NCBI RefSeq assembly: GCF_022539665.2
Contig: NC_081331.1
Location: forward strand, 11,626,638-11,690,637
Direction: 5' to 3'
DNA: 64,000 nt
Source: Daphnia carinata
Lineage: Eukaryota > Arthropoda > Branchiopoda > Diplostraca > Daphniidae
Positions 30,201 to 44,011 of the stretch are shown here, piece after piece (position 1 is the first letter of the stretch; the number at the start of each line of letters is the position of its first letter). The notes beneath the pieces were generated by a model that was not told the DNA's origin, ran no database searches, and saw nothing but the letters and a program-made list of their open reading frames with translations. A program made the translations under genes and the position numbers.

Positions 30201-32348
30201 CAAAGTTAACAACCTTCCCACAACCTTTTTGAGATTTTGGTTTCGAAAAATCATGGTTTTCACCCGATTTTATAAGATTGCTTTTCAACTTGGCAAACCC
30301 AGCTCCTTTTTCAGGCAAAGGGGGCGGGGCATTGTTCACGCCTGATAATGATTCTTGCTTTTGCTCCTGTGAGTCCAGCGAGGCTGAGTCCACAGAAGTT
30401 TCCAATTGTTTCTGGCCTATTTCCTCGACATTCGATTTTGACTGCGATTCCTTTTCTTTCTCCTCATTCTTTGGTTCTTGCTCTATAAGTAATTCGCATT
30501 GGACAGAGGCATTTGAATATTGGCGGGATTCGCCGGGCGCACGGAACATTTGACGAGCCAGTACGGCTGCGTCCAGGGCCAAAATATGAGTATACAATGG
30601 GAAATCAGGCTTGAATCTCTTGCTTGCGAAGAGAGCGCTGTTATCGAAAGAGCTGTCAACGGCAACAACGCTACCTGAATCCAAAGGCAAGTATTCGAAG
30701 CGTCGCGCCTCGCTGCACGCTCCATCGCTTGGTCTGCGTAATTGAACGTAAACGCTAACGGGCTCTTCCACCTACCATGAAGATACAGATAAGAGGTGTA
30801 ATAGGCATAATATCCTTTCAACAACCTACATCAGTAACTCTGTAGCGTGGAGTTCGAAAAGTGATGGCAACTTGTTTGTGGACATCAGATGCGGAAAAAT
30901 CGCCTTGGCCTTCCCATAAAACACGTCCTTCCTCTTCGTGGTAAAACAGTATTTGAATATCATCTATACACAATGGAGAAGCCTTTTTTAAACGCACGGC
31001 AGGCCAATGGACAGCTGTGTAGAGTTAAATACCCTTGGTCACCTTGTCGCACAATAGAATAATTTCCTTGCCTCCGCTCACCGGACTAGAACAGTCACTC
31101 AGTTTGCATATTGTTAACTCGCACATAGCCTCTAAAATAACCAATATGGGAAGCATTAAAATTTATTAGAATTATTATAATTTTAAATAAGAATACTTTT
31201 GTCATATATTGCTTCCGAGACTACCGGTTTAAGGGCAAGAGTAAATTTTCCTTTTTGACCTTCAAGAAATACTTGGAAGCATAACCGAACTGCATTTAAA
31301 TCAATGCTCTGTGGTTGATTTTTATGTGCAAATCCAGCTAAAATGGAAATTAAAGAAATATAATAAAAGATTCGTATTTGATAAACAAGGTTCACTCAAC
31401 TGTGAAAGGGGTCAACGCGGATTTCTTCTCGTAACTTTAAAGCTTCTTCAATTCCTTTCTTTTTTACACATTGAACTCCAAGGTTGGAGAAGGTGCAAAT
31501 CATATTTTCGTTGTTGATTTCCAGAGTGCACACACCTTTCTTGCAGCCTTCTTTGCCAACCAAACTATGGGGGTGAGGTTTGTAGGGAAAATCTTTTGTC
31601 ACACATGAAACTACTACAACAGCTTTTCCTTTGTAACCCAAAACCTGTAAAATGTAGAGAAAAAGCAAAAGTAAAAATCTAGACAGACAACAGTAAATGA
31701 ACACCATACCTGGATCGTTGGGTATGTTTTATTTTCTGTTGTGCTACTTGCGCCAGGTAAACTGCCAGCTGATCTTCCCTCGCACTCATACCTGAACCTT
31801 AAGGCCTTGGAAGCAGGTTGTTCAAGGATTTTAACATAAGCTTTCTGCTTTACATCTACATTAGCATCTGCCATATTCATTGTGTAACTGGGGATTTCTG
31901 TTTGGGTGTCAGCCTTGTCTACACTCTTAGTTGAATGTTGGTCTTTACTAGGTTGTGCTTGGCCTTGTGCTTGGCCTGTATAATCTGGGTCTCCTTCTAT
32001 AACAGCAACTGTAAAATGACAAAAATCAGCAAAACCTTCTTCGTGTAATTCCATATTCATACTTACGAACATCACTGATGTTGAGCTCACTTCCTAGAAT
32101 AGCAAACAAGGATAAAGTGAGTAAGAACCAATAAAAAAAATAAGCACAATAACTTCAGAAGTCAAGCATCACAGTACACAGGATCATCTTTGGTGCCATT
32201 TCTTGTCACTTAAATTCACGTGACAACCGCTTCCCACAGTAAATTGCCTTTTCAGACATGATGCACTCGCTTCAGCTAAACCCGAAAAATACGTTTTAGC
32301 TATCGAGCCCTCCATACAATTACCTGTGTTTGGCTTGACAGGGTTCAT
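27256..32348 (-). CDS. dl: Dorsal, Rel/NF-kB factor, isoform A (NLS and transactivation C-terminus), 11 exons
   Basis: Toll-pathway Rel factor for development and immunity, held in the cytoplasm by Cactus in insects. Minus-strand exons: 32324-32348, 32067-32093, 31710-32008, 31401-31644, 31197-31337, 31033-31131, 30830-30963, 30675-30771, 28726-28815, 27882-28013, 27256-27818; 1500 nt, 499 residues. The Rel homology region begins near residue 73 with [20 protein letters not shown], the DNA-recognition loop, and continues through [20 protein letters not shown] and the dimerisation half ([25 protein letters not shown]). RRPSD matches the known Rel PKA-site context. Exon 9 supplies the NLS (LKRKRQR). 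The tail is Pro/Asn/Ser-rich, as in transactivation domains. Dorsal rather than Relish because there are no ankyrin repeats. The start (MNPVKPNTG) was chosen because its phase joins exon 2. Confidence 0.9.
29131..32348 (-). CDS. dl: Dorsal isoform B, shared Rel domain with long alternative C-terminus, 8 exons
   Basis: Uses the same first seven exons as isoform A, but exon 8 runs on from 30771 to the stop at 29131 (1641 nt) instead of using the donor GTAGCG at 30669-30674. Total 752 residues. The extra 514-residue tail has no NLS like KRKRQR; it is Ser/Asp/Glu-rich with several proline motifs that could bind SH3 or WW domains ([31 protein letters not shown]) and ends in [16 protein letters not shown]. 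Drosophila dorsal is known to have a comparable B form without the NLS; this gene shows the same layout. Use of both ends is inferred from the intact frame and splice signals. Confidence 0.85.
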
Positions 32349-35282
32349 TCTCTGACCGACCATCCAACCGAGTTGCAAATGAGAGAAATGTATCACGTTC
32401 TTTTCCAAGGAAAACAAACCTTAAGATAAAAACAACACCACCATATTGGGCATTACCATCGGAAATAACGATGCAGGGTTGCCTAAAACATCATTGCTTA
32501 TTCATGCTGGATAAAAACTGGAAATAACCGCAATAAGCACAAGAAAAGTAGAAAACTTTAGGCCAAATTTTTTCTTTAAATTGTCGCGAATCAGCTTCTG
32601 CTTTTGGAAAACGTGTGTCCGGCCGATTGCGCAAACGGGAGTCACTGAACAGAGGGTCTACTCACGGCTAACGTCTGGCTTAGTCTGGGTGATCATGCGG
32701 TTTGCAAGGAACGGCAGCAAACGTGACGGCCTTCTAGTCTCCAATACAAACGCTCGCCAGTTGGGAAAATCCCACTTCGCATAGAACCGTTTATAGTGAT
32801 GTAGGAACTGAAATTTTGTTTTGGCTAGGGGAAATACCTGGTTGGAAAAACCCCGATACGTAGCCGTGGAAAAATGAATCGTGCGATTTTTGGCTGTAGG
32901 TTCGATTTCGGAAATCGTAGAAGTAAAAAGTCTACCAGAAATTTGGATCACAGCCAGGTTGGATGTAGCAACATTGCTTTCACAGTTTTTGGTTGGCTAT
33001 GGATACCAAATGGTGACGAAGCCAGTCAGTCTAAATGTGTAACCAACGAAGAATTCCACTGTGAGTTCAAGATTAGACTGATTGATATGATAATTATTAC
33101 AAAAGGATTTTTTTTTTACACACTCTTCTTCTATAACGTTTTTCATCTACTGTACGTATTAGTGCCTTTCGGTGTCTAGGATTTCTTAGTTCATTCTTAA
33201 TAAGAAACTGGTAATCGGATACAGTTTATATACTTCTTTTAGTGTAAGGTTTCGTTATCAGGGCGGCCGACTGGACACAAGGCCAATTTTTTCGACTTTC
33301 ACAGTTTTTTTATCAGTCACCTTATAAACTACGACCGGTTCTGCATTTACACAAGTGCGGACCACGGGTAACTAGTAAATTATCAGCTAAAACATTTTAG
33401 GCAGGATAGGGAGCGGAAATCCATTGCACGAGGACCAGATCAACGCTATAACAAACACAAAAGCAATTTATTACGAAATTTACACGTCTAATTCTCTTTT
33501 CTAGCTTACCGCGCAACTAATTCCTCTTGTACCTATACATGTTTTTGTGTCGTTTATACGTTTATGCCATGCCTTATGTATTTGGTATTATCTGATTAAA
33601 ATGTTTGTTACGTGTTAAGATATAACTTAAAGCTATGTCTTGTTATACGTGAAAGGCAGCAGAACACACGAACAAAATGAAATTAGGTATACGCAGTTTA
33701 TTGATTGACCACTGCAAGCCCGACAAGATGCTCGTAATAGCAGGAAAAAACAAACTAAAAAAAGGCACAGAGAATAGACAATCATTCGGCTCAAGGTTTT
33801 CTTTTTTCTTTCTTGTTGTTGTTGTTATAGCCAACATCCACAAATAACACACGTACAAACACACACACACGTGAACATGATTTTATCGTAAAATGGGGGG
33901 ATGTCACTTGTATCTGGATGATATTTAATGGGGAAAGGAAACATAGACAGCATATTTCTTATGGGACCAAAACATGGCGTTTATCAGTGAAAGTAGAATC
34001 AGAATATGGATGATTATTTACAACACGAACAAAATAAGGATGATTGTATCAATGCAAATCGGTGGCGCAGATGGCGGTATAGTTATCTGAATTTCTCGTA
34101 CGCATCAAAATGAACTCCGAAGACAAGGAAAAATTATGACAGAAAAGTGTATCAGAACTTGCTCTTTTTTTTTTTAAACTGAAGTGAAACTAAAGAAAGG
34201 CTACGGAGCTGTTCGGAAATTAAATAAAAACACACAAAAAAAAAAAAAAAAAAAAATAGAAAAATGGAAAGGAAAAGAAATGGAAATAATTGTTTGCATG
34301 TTGGGAGTCGCGTAACTGTTTCCTCTTTGGTTAAACGTACGATGATAACCGCCACCTGACTAGACCCTCTCCCCCCCTGCCTTGCGATCGTTTCAAACAT
34401 AATGTAATTGAAAAAGAAAAAAAAAAAAAAAAGACAAATAAAAAACTGATAACTTCAACTCAAGGGAGAAGAAACAAGACAAGAGCAATCTTCAGAGGGT
34501 GAATAGAACATTATTTCTTGTTTGCTTGGTTAAAAGAAGAATCGCAAGGAGAATTACTTGGCAAACGGCGTCCCGGGGAAAAGAAGCAAGACAGATAACC
34601 GACGAAATTGGGACTGTTTCCAAAAGAGACAGCAAGTTTTCTTTCGGCGCCTGTGTACTGTACAATTACTACAATTGTATACGCACCGCGAATTCGAATT
34701 TACAGAAAATCATCAAAATAAGAGAGGGCACGCGGAACACTATGGAACAATATTGGGGTGGAGGAAAGGTAGAGACACTACACGCGCGCTGGGCAACCCT
34801 CACTACCGATGTAAGGCACATGACATAACTCTTTATCTATATTCATATTTATGTAGGTATATTATACATACTCGCCGCCGACTTGTTTTCCATCCGGGAA
34901 ACGGGCCGACCTTGCGCGCTTACAGTCTCAACGGAAATCTTCAACAGAGATGGATTTTGCCTCAGGATGGGCCAACAACTTTTGAGATCGTTGAACAATC
35001 AAGTCACATAAGACGTGATCAACACTTTACATGGTAGATGCCTTTTGTTCGCCTACGACAAACTGTCACAATCTAAAAAGAAAAATAAGGTGGTCTGTTT
35101 GAGCTTTGTCAAACTCAGGGCTCAGGGAAGAAAAACGAAACATACATTTCGCTGCGTTTTAGATCTTGCTTCTTTTGGAAGTACGAGAAAAGACGGGGTA
35201 GGATTTCGGGAACGAACGGATTGGTAGGTGTTTGGTTTAAAGGGAAAAGATGGATCGTTATGTCTCTTCGAAAGATTCGGTC
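32349..35282. other. Region between dorsal and the nephrin-like gene
   Basis: Includes the dorsal promoter on the left and the nephrin 3' untranslated region on the right, both genes being on the minus strand. Candidate minus-strand AATAAA signals are TTTATT at 33467-33472 and 33697-33702, which would imply a 3' untranslated region of about 1.6-1.8 kb. Poly(A) runs occur at 34231-34256 and 34418-34432. The frames at 34499-35037 (plus) resemble nothing known. Confidence 0.4.
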
Positions 35283-38200
35283 TTAGACAAGATGGCCCTC
35301 GGTTTCGAGTGACCGCACCGTGGCGAGAGACGGACCGGAGAATTGAGCCGTAGCCTCCATGATTGGTGAGGGACCTTCCGATGGATTAAACGAGGAAAAT
35401 TGGCTATGCCCTTGCATAGACATGGGCAGCGGTAGAGGCAGGTTAACGGGTAGAGCGGACGCTCGTCCCGAAGACGATGGAGACGGACCGTAGACACCGT
35501 TGGCAGCCGGAATATTTAGCGTGCCCATCGGCGTGTAGGGGCTGTGTGCGCCATGATTGCCAGTTGGTTCGCTCAAAGGATTGTAGCGATGATTCGTGCC
35601 AGTCGTGTGGAAGGAAGGATGCGGCGCCGGAGGGTAGTTGACTGGTGAATTGGCATTGACACCATAGTACGCATCTGAATGAGGCGAAATGGGCGACACC
35701 ATCCGAGATTTACCATACATAGCTTCATTGCCTGTTGGAAGAAAAGAACCACGTCACGTTAAATACATCGAAGAAGCTTCAATAGTTTGCCAACCACGCT
35801 TCCAACTTTGCTTTTCGCCTTCATACCTTGACTGTAGGCGTTGCGACGAAGAGTGTCGATGTAGTTGTCCTCGCCCATGTCGAAGTTGACCGACTTGGGA
35901 GGGCGTGATAAAGTTCCGTGTCCAGTGACGGCCTGAGCTGAATTATTGGCTGCCACTCTGTACGATCCATAAGCCACTTGGCCATCGGCTTGATCAATCA
36001 GATAAGTGCTGACGGCCACTTTGGTAGCATCTTCAGGCTATATAAGAACATTTTAGAATCAAAATTTTGGCGACGATGTAAAGTGCTGATTTGTTAAATG
36101 AAAAAAATAAACTCACGGCATAGTCGCTGTGACTTCCGTTTTGGCTGTACGACTCGCTCTTCTCCGAGATGGAGCTGAGGGTCTCGCCGTTGACCGTTTC
36201 GTTGTAGCTGCTCGGTGCGTACATTTCGATGGTGGCCGATTTGCTGCTGCCGCCTTCGCTGGACATGGCTAATAGAAGCAAAACAAAAAAAAAAAAAAAA
36301 AAGCGAATATAATTAGTGAGTTTTCGCTGTGTTGAGGCAATAGCGCACATGCGTCATACTCCTATTATTTATCATACTAAAGATGCGATGAACTCTTACC
36401 GTCAATTTTCCTTTCATTTGACTCGAGTCTGTTTTGTTTACCAGAACGAATTCACAGACAGAATAATGAAAGCAAGCAACAATAATGAGACTACTAAGAA
36501 TGTACAAGGAAAACAACAAAACACGACGGGTACGTTGGGTATTAAAAAATAAAAAAAAAGAAAAAAAAATACGCCTCATGCCGAACGAAACTAACCTTCT
36601 TCCATGCATTTCTTCTTCCGTCTTCGAATCAGGTAGCAGGAAACGATAGCCAAATTGAGGACAAGAAGGAGGGCGCCGGCTGTCGAAATGGCGATGATGA
36701 TGATCTTGGGCGAATCGCCGCGGGTTAAGAGCAGATCGGCGTTCATATCGTCGTCCGGGCCTACACGCAAACACGATGACACACAAACATGCAAATTGGG
36801 TAACGAAGTGTATAACAATATAGACGGACACGATAACAAACGACTGGGTAAAAGTGGGCGAGTGGAAACGGAATAGTTTGCGAGAACTGCTAACGAGAAG
36901 ACTTGGCCAAATGCATGCAGGAAGTTCTACTGGAGCCGTAGATTAGACACGCTAGCAAACAAAGCAGGATGGCAAAGGTAGTCCATTCAAAGGGCCCCAA
37001 GTTAGTTTGAAACGGTACACAACTAGACACATTCGCCCAGTTATGCACTAATTAAACACCAAAGAAAGACCTTTGTTTTGTTTCGTTCAGAAAAAGATGC
37101 ACACCACAAGCGGACTTACCTCGTTCCTTATGAAGAATCATGGCGGAATTGAACCGAATCCTCTTATCATAGTTTTAGTCATCGCCAATCGAGCGGAAAC
37201 GGACGAAAAGGGATTGAAAAACAAACCTTTAGCGAGACGCTTTCGATGCCTCCGCCGAACAAAACAGGCGATGAGGGCCACGTTGAGGACCAGCAGAGCC
37301 GTACCAACTATGGTGATGACTATGATCAAGACTTTGGGCATGTCGCCCGGACGGACCTCCAGGTCTCGCGGTTTCTGACCCGTAGGCGGAGCTTCGCCTG
37401 AAGGTACGATTATCATTTTGGGTTTGAAGGAATATATAATTTACTTGATGTTGTTGTACTCGTTTAAAATTACCAATCGGAAATGCAATAAAAGCGTGAA
37501 ATTTGTCTCTAATGAAAAGCGTTCCCTAATTTTTTTTCTCCACCCCGAAAACCCTTAAACAATTCACACAGCCCAGACAATGTTACTGTTCGCTTTCATT
37601 CTCTCGTTTTTTCTAATTCTCGGTCAGACGCCCACCTTTTGTTTTCCTTTGTTTTAAATAGGGCGACGGCAACGGTTAGAGACGGAATTCGGCATGAAAA
37701 CGAGCAACTTAAAAGACGCCGTGGAACTTCTTATTCCAGCGCCATAGCCTTGGTTTATACGTATATGCCATCTACCAATCACGAAAAACCTTAACCGGAA
37801 GCGGTAAATGCAATAGAGGGGTGCGTGTACAGTTTGTAGACCGTCGTCCAATTAAAGAAGGGGAGCATAACAAAAGAGGGGCGAGTTGTAAGTTATAAAA
37901 AAAAAAACGACCCGAACCGTGGTGGCAAAGAAGCACCACCACCATCAAACCACTACCTCCACCACGACAGGATGAGCTTTGCGGTTAGCATCATTTAAGA
38001 TGACTACCAGAAAATTTCCCCCGAATAATAATAGCAATAATACTTAAAGGCTAAAGAAACAAAGTAGATGATGGGGGAAGGGGGGAAAACGATGAAGAAG
38101 GCAAAGGTAAAAGGGGGATGAAGAATAAGATGAAACGAAAAGACTTACTCGATGTTCTGGCCTTGACGATATCCTGCGTGAAGTTGCTCTCGCCTAGGTT

Positions 38201-41200
38201 GTTGAATGCCATTATGCCGAAGAGATACTCGGTGCCCAGCGCCAGTCCGCCCAGCGTGAAGGCGGTCATATTGGTCGGATAGACATCGGCGTATTTATAA
38301 AATTCGTTTCCGATCTATCGTGTTCACAGATTTCCAAACATGAAAGAGAAAAAAAAAAAAAAAAAAAAAATCGATTAGAGTCCGATCGATCTTGGTTATG
38401 CAAAATAGAGGGATTTGTATTTTGTTTTTGGTTTTTTTTTTTTTTTACCTGGCGGTATCGTAAGCGGTACGATTGAAATAGCCCTCCGTCAAAGCCGGAA
38501 CGCCACGCCAAATAGACAGAGTCGTGCGAGACGTTGACAACGTGAAGCGCCAAGGGTGGGTCGGGACGACTGGTTCCGGACAGGACCACCTTGGCAGTGT
38601 TGATGCCCATCTCGTTGCGGGCGACACAATCGTAGAGGCCGTAATCGCGTGAGCGGACACTGCCGACTTCCATCGTCGATTCCCAAGTCACGATGTCGAC
38701 CTGACGGGTACTGAACGAGTACTTGTCGCTGGGAGTCAAAGGCGTCCCCTCTCGTGACCATCCGAAACTGATGTTGGGCGCTCCTTGAGCTCTGCACACC
38801 AACTTGGCCAGCTGGCCCTCATCTCCGGCAGCCTTCATCAACTGAGGCGAGTCGTCCATCACCGGCTTATCTGTAACAGTAGAATTTAAAAAGAAAAACC
38901 AACAGAAAAAAAAAACAGTTAAGGCAGCTGACCGATAGAAGCGTTCTGAGAAAACAATATTACATTTGACTACTAGCCACGTCTGTTCGATCGATTCTTG
39001 ACCAATGCCGTTGTTGGCTACACATTCGAATGCTCCAGTGTCGTTGCGAGTAATCTCTCGGACAAGCAGGTATGCCACACCGACGCCCGGTGTTTGTGAA
39101 GTACGTCCGTCCATATCGAAACCGGCTCGGCGCCAAAAAACTGTTGTGGTCGTCAGCGGATTGCCTGCCGCTCGGCATTCAAATTCAGCGTCGCTACCCT
39201 CGTTAATCATGACAGTAGGTCGAACTTGGACGATGGAAGCGGGATCTATCGTTCAACAAGCAAAACAAAACAAAGTGCGTCAAGATAACGAGAAAAATTT
39301 CAAAAAAAGAAACAAAACTCGGTTGATCATTACATTGGACGTTGAGTCGGACGGTGTGGCTGCGAGATCCTTCAGCGTTGGTGGCCTCGCATTTATAGTC
39401 GCCCTTGTCGTCTCTCCTGACGACCGTCAGGTTGAGGAAAGCTCCATCAAAAGTCATCCGGTCGTAGGCGCTGGCCTCTTTCAACTGTTTGATCGCGGTG
39501 CCATCGCGGAACCATTTGTAGGTTATTTCAGAAGGGTTGGCTTTGGCCGTCAGGTTCACTATGGCCGGCTCGCCTTCGATGACATCCACGCTGTAATCGG
39601 CCGGTTGCGGGAAATGCGGTTTGTCTACAATGATGTTAAAGAAGAAAAAGAAAATGTTTACGTTCATCCCGATTTACTATCGTGGATGTGTTGAAAGGGA
39701 AAACTCACATAAAACTTCCAATGTGATTGCGTCGTGGATTTGAGGGCCGATGCCGTTAGTGGCCTGACACGTGATGACTACACCGTGCAATTCAGGTGTG
39801 ACTTCCATCTGCAGTGTCGATTTACTAACGATGCCGGAGTAGGCGCCAGGCACCGTGCTATTTCCAGCTGGTTGGATAACTTGGCCGTTGCCCCGAAGCC
39901 ACGTCAATCGCGAAACTGGATTGCTGCTATCCGATTCGCATGTAATGGTCACCATTTGACCGGGTCGAAGTTTCTCCGGCCGAACTTTCACCGTCAATTG
40001 TTTCGGAGCAACTAAACAGAAACAAAAAAAAAACGGGAAAGAATAAAAATAAAATGAATAAATAAAATTCACGTTTTGTTATTTCTTAATGACTGCATCC
40101 CTTCCGTTTGATGATATCGCGCCATTTTTACGGCACGATAAAAAGAGAATGCGCATCGTTCAACAAACACATAGAAAAAGGGCGGAAAAAAGGAGATAAA
40201 AAAAAAAAGAAAAGAAAAGAAAAAGAAAGAAACAATGCAAAGGAAAAAGAAATGCAGTAGCCAAGACAACAAAGACAATGCACAATGCCAAATGAGGGTA
40301 TCATATTCCTGTCATCAAACGAAAGGTGAGATCAGAAAGACACGCATAGCAAAAGTAGAGAACTGGCGGACGAGTGAACGCAAAAATAAAAATAAATAAA
40401 AGCTTTTGTGCAAGACGAGACGGACGGTTGTTGGTGAATAAAAAAAAAAAAAGAAAGAAAGGTAAATAAAAAATAAATGAATAAAAACGAAAAATGCAGA
40501 CGTTTCCGGCAGAACGGACAAAACAATCGCAGGCTTTTTTGTTTTGTTTTCTTTTCTTTTGTTTCAGAGATTTCTCAATGTCTTTCACAGCGAGAGACAC
40601 CGACAAACAGGTGTAACTTACACTCGATCCTGATAGTTGTGGAATCAACCAAATTTCCCTCAAGGGCCGGATTGGTGGCCTCGCAACGCAGTTCCTTGCC
40701 GTTGTCTTCCCGTTTGGCCTGCATTTCCAGCAGCGATTGTGCCACACTGCCGTGACTTGTGTAGTTGGCTTTGATCTGATGTTTTCGTCAATTTTCAGTT
40801 GACCGGTTGAACGAAAGCCGCACAGAGAAATGAAAGGACCAATTCGAAGAGATCAGTATCCGAAATCGAACGGATTCATTGGCGGACGGACAAAAACAAA
40901 AGCGGACACGAATGTCAATTTTTTTTTTTTTTTACCTCTTTACGGCTACCCGACAAAAACCATTTGAGCGTGGCGGGAGGATTGCCACCCATCGACATAC
41001 AGTTCATTTGGTAGAACGAATTGTCACGAATGGTCCGATCGCGCATTCCCGAGATGCTAGGCGCTTCCGGTGGATCTGCACGCAATCATTTCCGATTGGA
41101 CGGACAAGAGAGACACATCGAACGCAAATCTTTTAAAAATTCTGCTGGGTGGGAATTGTTTTTGTTTGTTTGTTTTCTAAAGACTTACAGACGACGCTGA

Positions 41201-42128
41201 TGATTTTCGTTTCTGCGACACGCTGGGCAAGATCGGCCACAATGGCGTGGCACGACACAGTCACGTTACGGCCCGTGGCGCGAATAGTGGTCGTCAAATT
41301 GGAGGAGGACACCCAGCCGCCGTCGGGCGACGTGGCAATCCGTGACCCGTTTTCGCGCACTTCCCGCCCGTCGACCACCCACGTGATCCGAGCCACCGGA
41401 TTACTGTTGGTCGTCGTGCATTCAAGCGACACCGTATCGTTCACTTTCGCTTCGCTCGGACCTGTGACTGTTACCGTTTTCGGGCCGACTGTAGTTGAAA
41501 AATGGGAGGGGGAATGAAAAAAAAATGGATCAGTATCCATTTTTGTCAAGCAAACATTACAGTGGGTAACAACAATGATCATTTGATTGGACGTCATCCA
41601 TCGCACATTGTCTTATCCCAATAGCTTCGGCAAAACGCTGTCTTTCCCCTATCGACGCAGTTGGGAGAAGGCCTTTCGTCGTGCGATGGATTCATAAGAA
41701 AACGTATAACTAGATCAGAGAGGAACTGCTTTTCAAACGTTTGGGTGTCGGAATTCAATCAGCCGTGCGTACGTACCCCTCCCCCTCCCCCCCCCTAGTT
41801 TTTATTGTTTTCATGTATAAATAAAGAGAGAAAGAAGAGAAGAAGAAAAAGGAGGCGACGGAATTAGGAAAACAATTCAATTTCCGGACCATCTTGTTTT
41901 CTCTTACTCGTTTTCCCCACTCATTTCAAGGAAATTCCTGTAGGCAATGGCGACAGTGTCATCGTCTGACGACATTGTTTTTGTTTGTGTCTCTATTGTG
42001 CACGTACGAGTGACACAACAGAACACCGGGATAAAAATAAATAGATAAATAAAACAAATAAAACGAAAATAAAACAACAACAAAAAACATCGCAACGGCC
42101 ATGTCTTGTTGATGGTATCATTCGATCG

Positions 42129-42168
<40 letters not shown>

Positions 42169-43630
42169 GGGGAAAAAAATCAACAAAACAAAAAGGCAAA
42201 GAGAGAGAGAGAGAGAGATAGAGAGACAGCAAAAATTAGGTCTACGCAGGAAAGAAATAAGTTCTCAATGATTTTCTTTTGATTGGAATGGTTCAAACCC
42301 GGAAAGCGTTTGAAGGTGTTAAACGTGTGTCAGGCGAATGTACAAGTGTTCTCTATGTACACGGTATAATACAATAGCCTTCTATCAAATTGAAGAAAGA
42401 AGAAGAAGAAGACGATGAGCTTGTCAATTCTGTGTGCTAACTCTGGCGAAAGATGTTGGGAATGGATAGAGCGGATAGACTTACAGTGAACGGTGAGCGT
42501 GATCTCGGCTTTCATGGGCGTGGCGGTGAGCGCGTTGCTGGCCTCGCAGCGGAACCGCGCGTTATTATCGCTCGCCTCGGCACGAAAGATGTGAACGTTC
42601 CGCGATTCACGACCTGTCGTTTCGTACGCGTGATCAATCTTGACTTCATTCTTGTACCAGACAATTTGCGCTAGTGGGTTGCCGCCGCGCGAAATGCACT
42701 CCAGTTTCACTTCTTGGCCCATGCGAACCGTTTCGCCTTCCGTGTAACCGATAATCTCCGGCGGCCCTGGCGGATCTATTTTTAGTGGCAAAAAAAAACA
42801 AAAAAAAAACAAGGCGAAATATTATGCCATTCTTGATTCAGTTAGACACTAGAGGAAGTTTAAAAAAAAAGAAAAGAAAGAAATGACTTACATAGAATGT
42901 TGAGAGCGACGGTGGCCCGTTTGGGAGCAATCAGAGCCGGATGGCGGGCCTCACATGTGTAGTCGGCTTCGTTGTCGTCCGGCTGGGCTCGGATAGTTAA
43001 CTTGGATCGAGTATCGAACCGGCGCGGTACGTCAGCATCGGTGGTCGTGTTCTCTATCCGATCTGAACAACATCATCATCAAAAACAAGGGAGACAAGGT
43101 TTTGTCATTGATATTATTTCACGTAATCGATAGGGCATCTAAATAGAGCGAGGGTAGTTGTTTTACACTTACCGGATTTGATTTCCACGTTGCGTTTGAA
43201 CCAGACGATCTCGGCGGCCGGTTTGGCGTTGCGGACCAAGCACTGCAGCAACAATTCCTCCCCTTCCCTAGACATGATCCGTGATCCGGCCACATAGTCG
43301 ACGATTTCCACGCTGGAAGGCGGAACTGTAAAACCAAACAAAACATAAATTCGTAAACAATTGAAAAAGACATACAGTTTCCTCGTATTATGTTGATTAT
43401 CCTAACATTGAATGCCTCGCTCGGCTTTGCGCATGTGGTCGACATCGAACGATGCCATCGGTTGGCATAAGTTATCGGAACTCGAATTGTACCCAACGAT
43501 CAAGACGTTCGTTTGTCTGGGGATTTAATTACGTTATTGATTCTATTTTCTTTCTTCCAATGGTATTAGACATCCACGGCGGATGGGGAAATCAACCGAC
43601 CTGAACGAGATGTTGCCCGGTTTGATGGAT

Positions 43631-43665
<35 letters not shown>

Positions 43666-43980
43666 TTTTTTATTTTCAATAATTGGATCCTGGTAGTTTC
43701 ACAATAAAGAAAAAATCTAGCGGGAAGAAGAAAAATTTACAAAGGATCAAACAGTCGTCTACGTTTACCTTCCGGCGGAGTTAAAAATGATGATGATGAT
43801 AAGACTAAAATAGATTTTTTTTTGTTGAAAAATATAGTTGGATTGACTTCCGGAATTCAAAATATTGCGAAATCCAAAGGCAAAAGGATCCAATGGCACA
43901 GATTGAACTCTTACTACGGTGAAACATATACATTTTTCTTTTTTTCCATTTGCCCTTCTAAATCTCTTCAAACTCGTTAA

Positions 43981-44011
<31 letters not shown>

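Noticed and set aside
31614-31709. Read-through extension of dorsal exon 3 past 31710
   Set aside because: GTATGG donor at 31709 and matching acceptor at 31645 restore the conserved Rel sequence ([13 protein letters not shown]); the extension is intronic.
34499-35037. Overlapping plus-strand frames of 109 and 159 residues downstream of nephrin
   Set aside because: Lie in the probable 3' untranslated region of the minus-strand gene; composition is not protein-like and no family is recognised.
42290-42302. B-box-like GGTTCAAACCC, possible tRNA
   Set aside because: No A box or foldable tRNA arms upstream.
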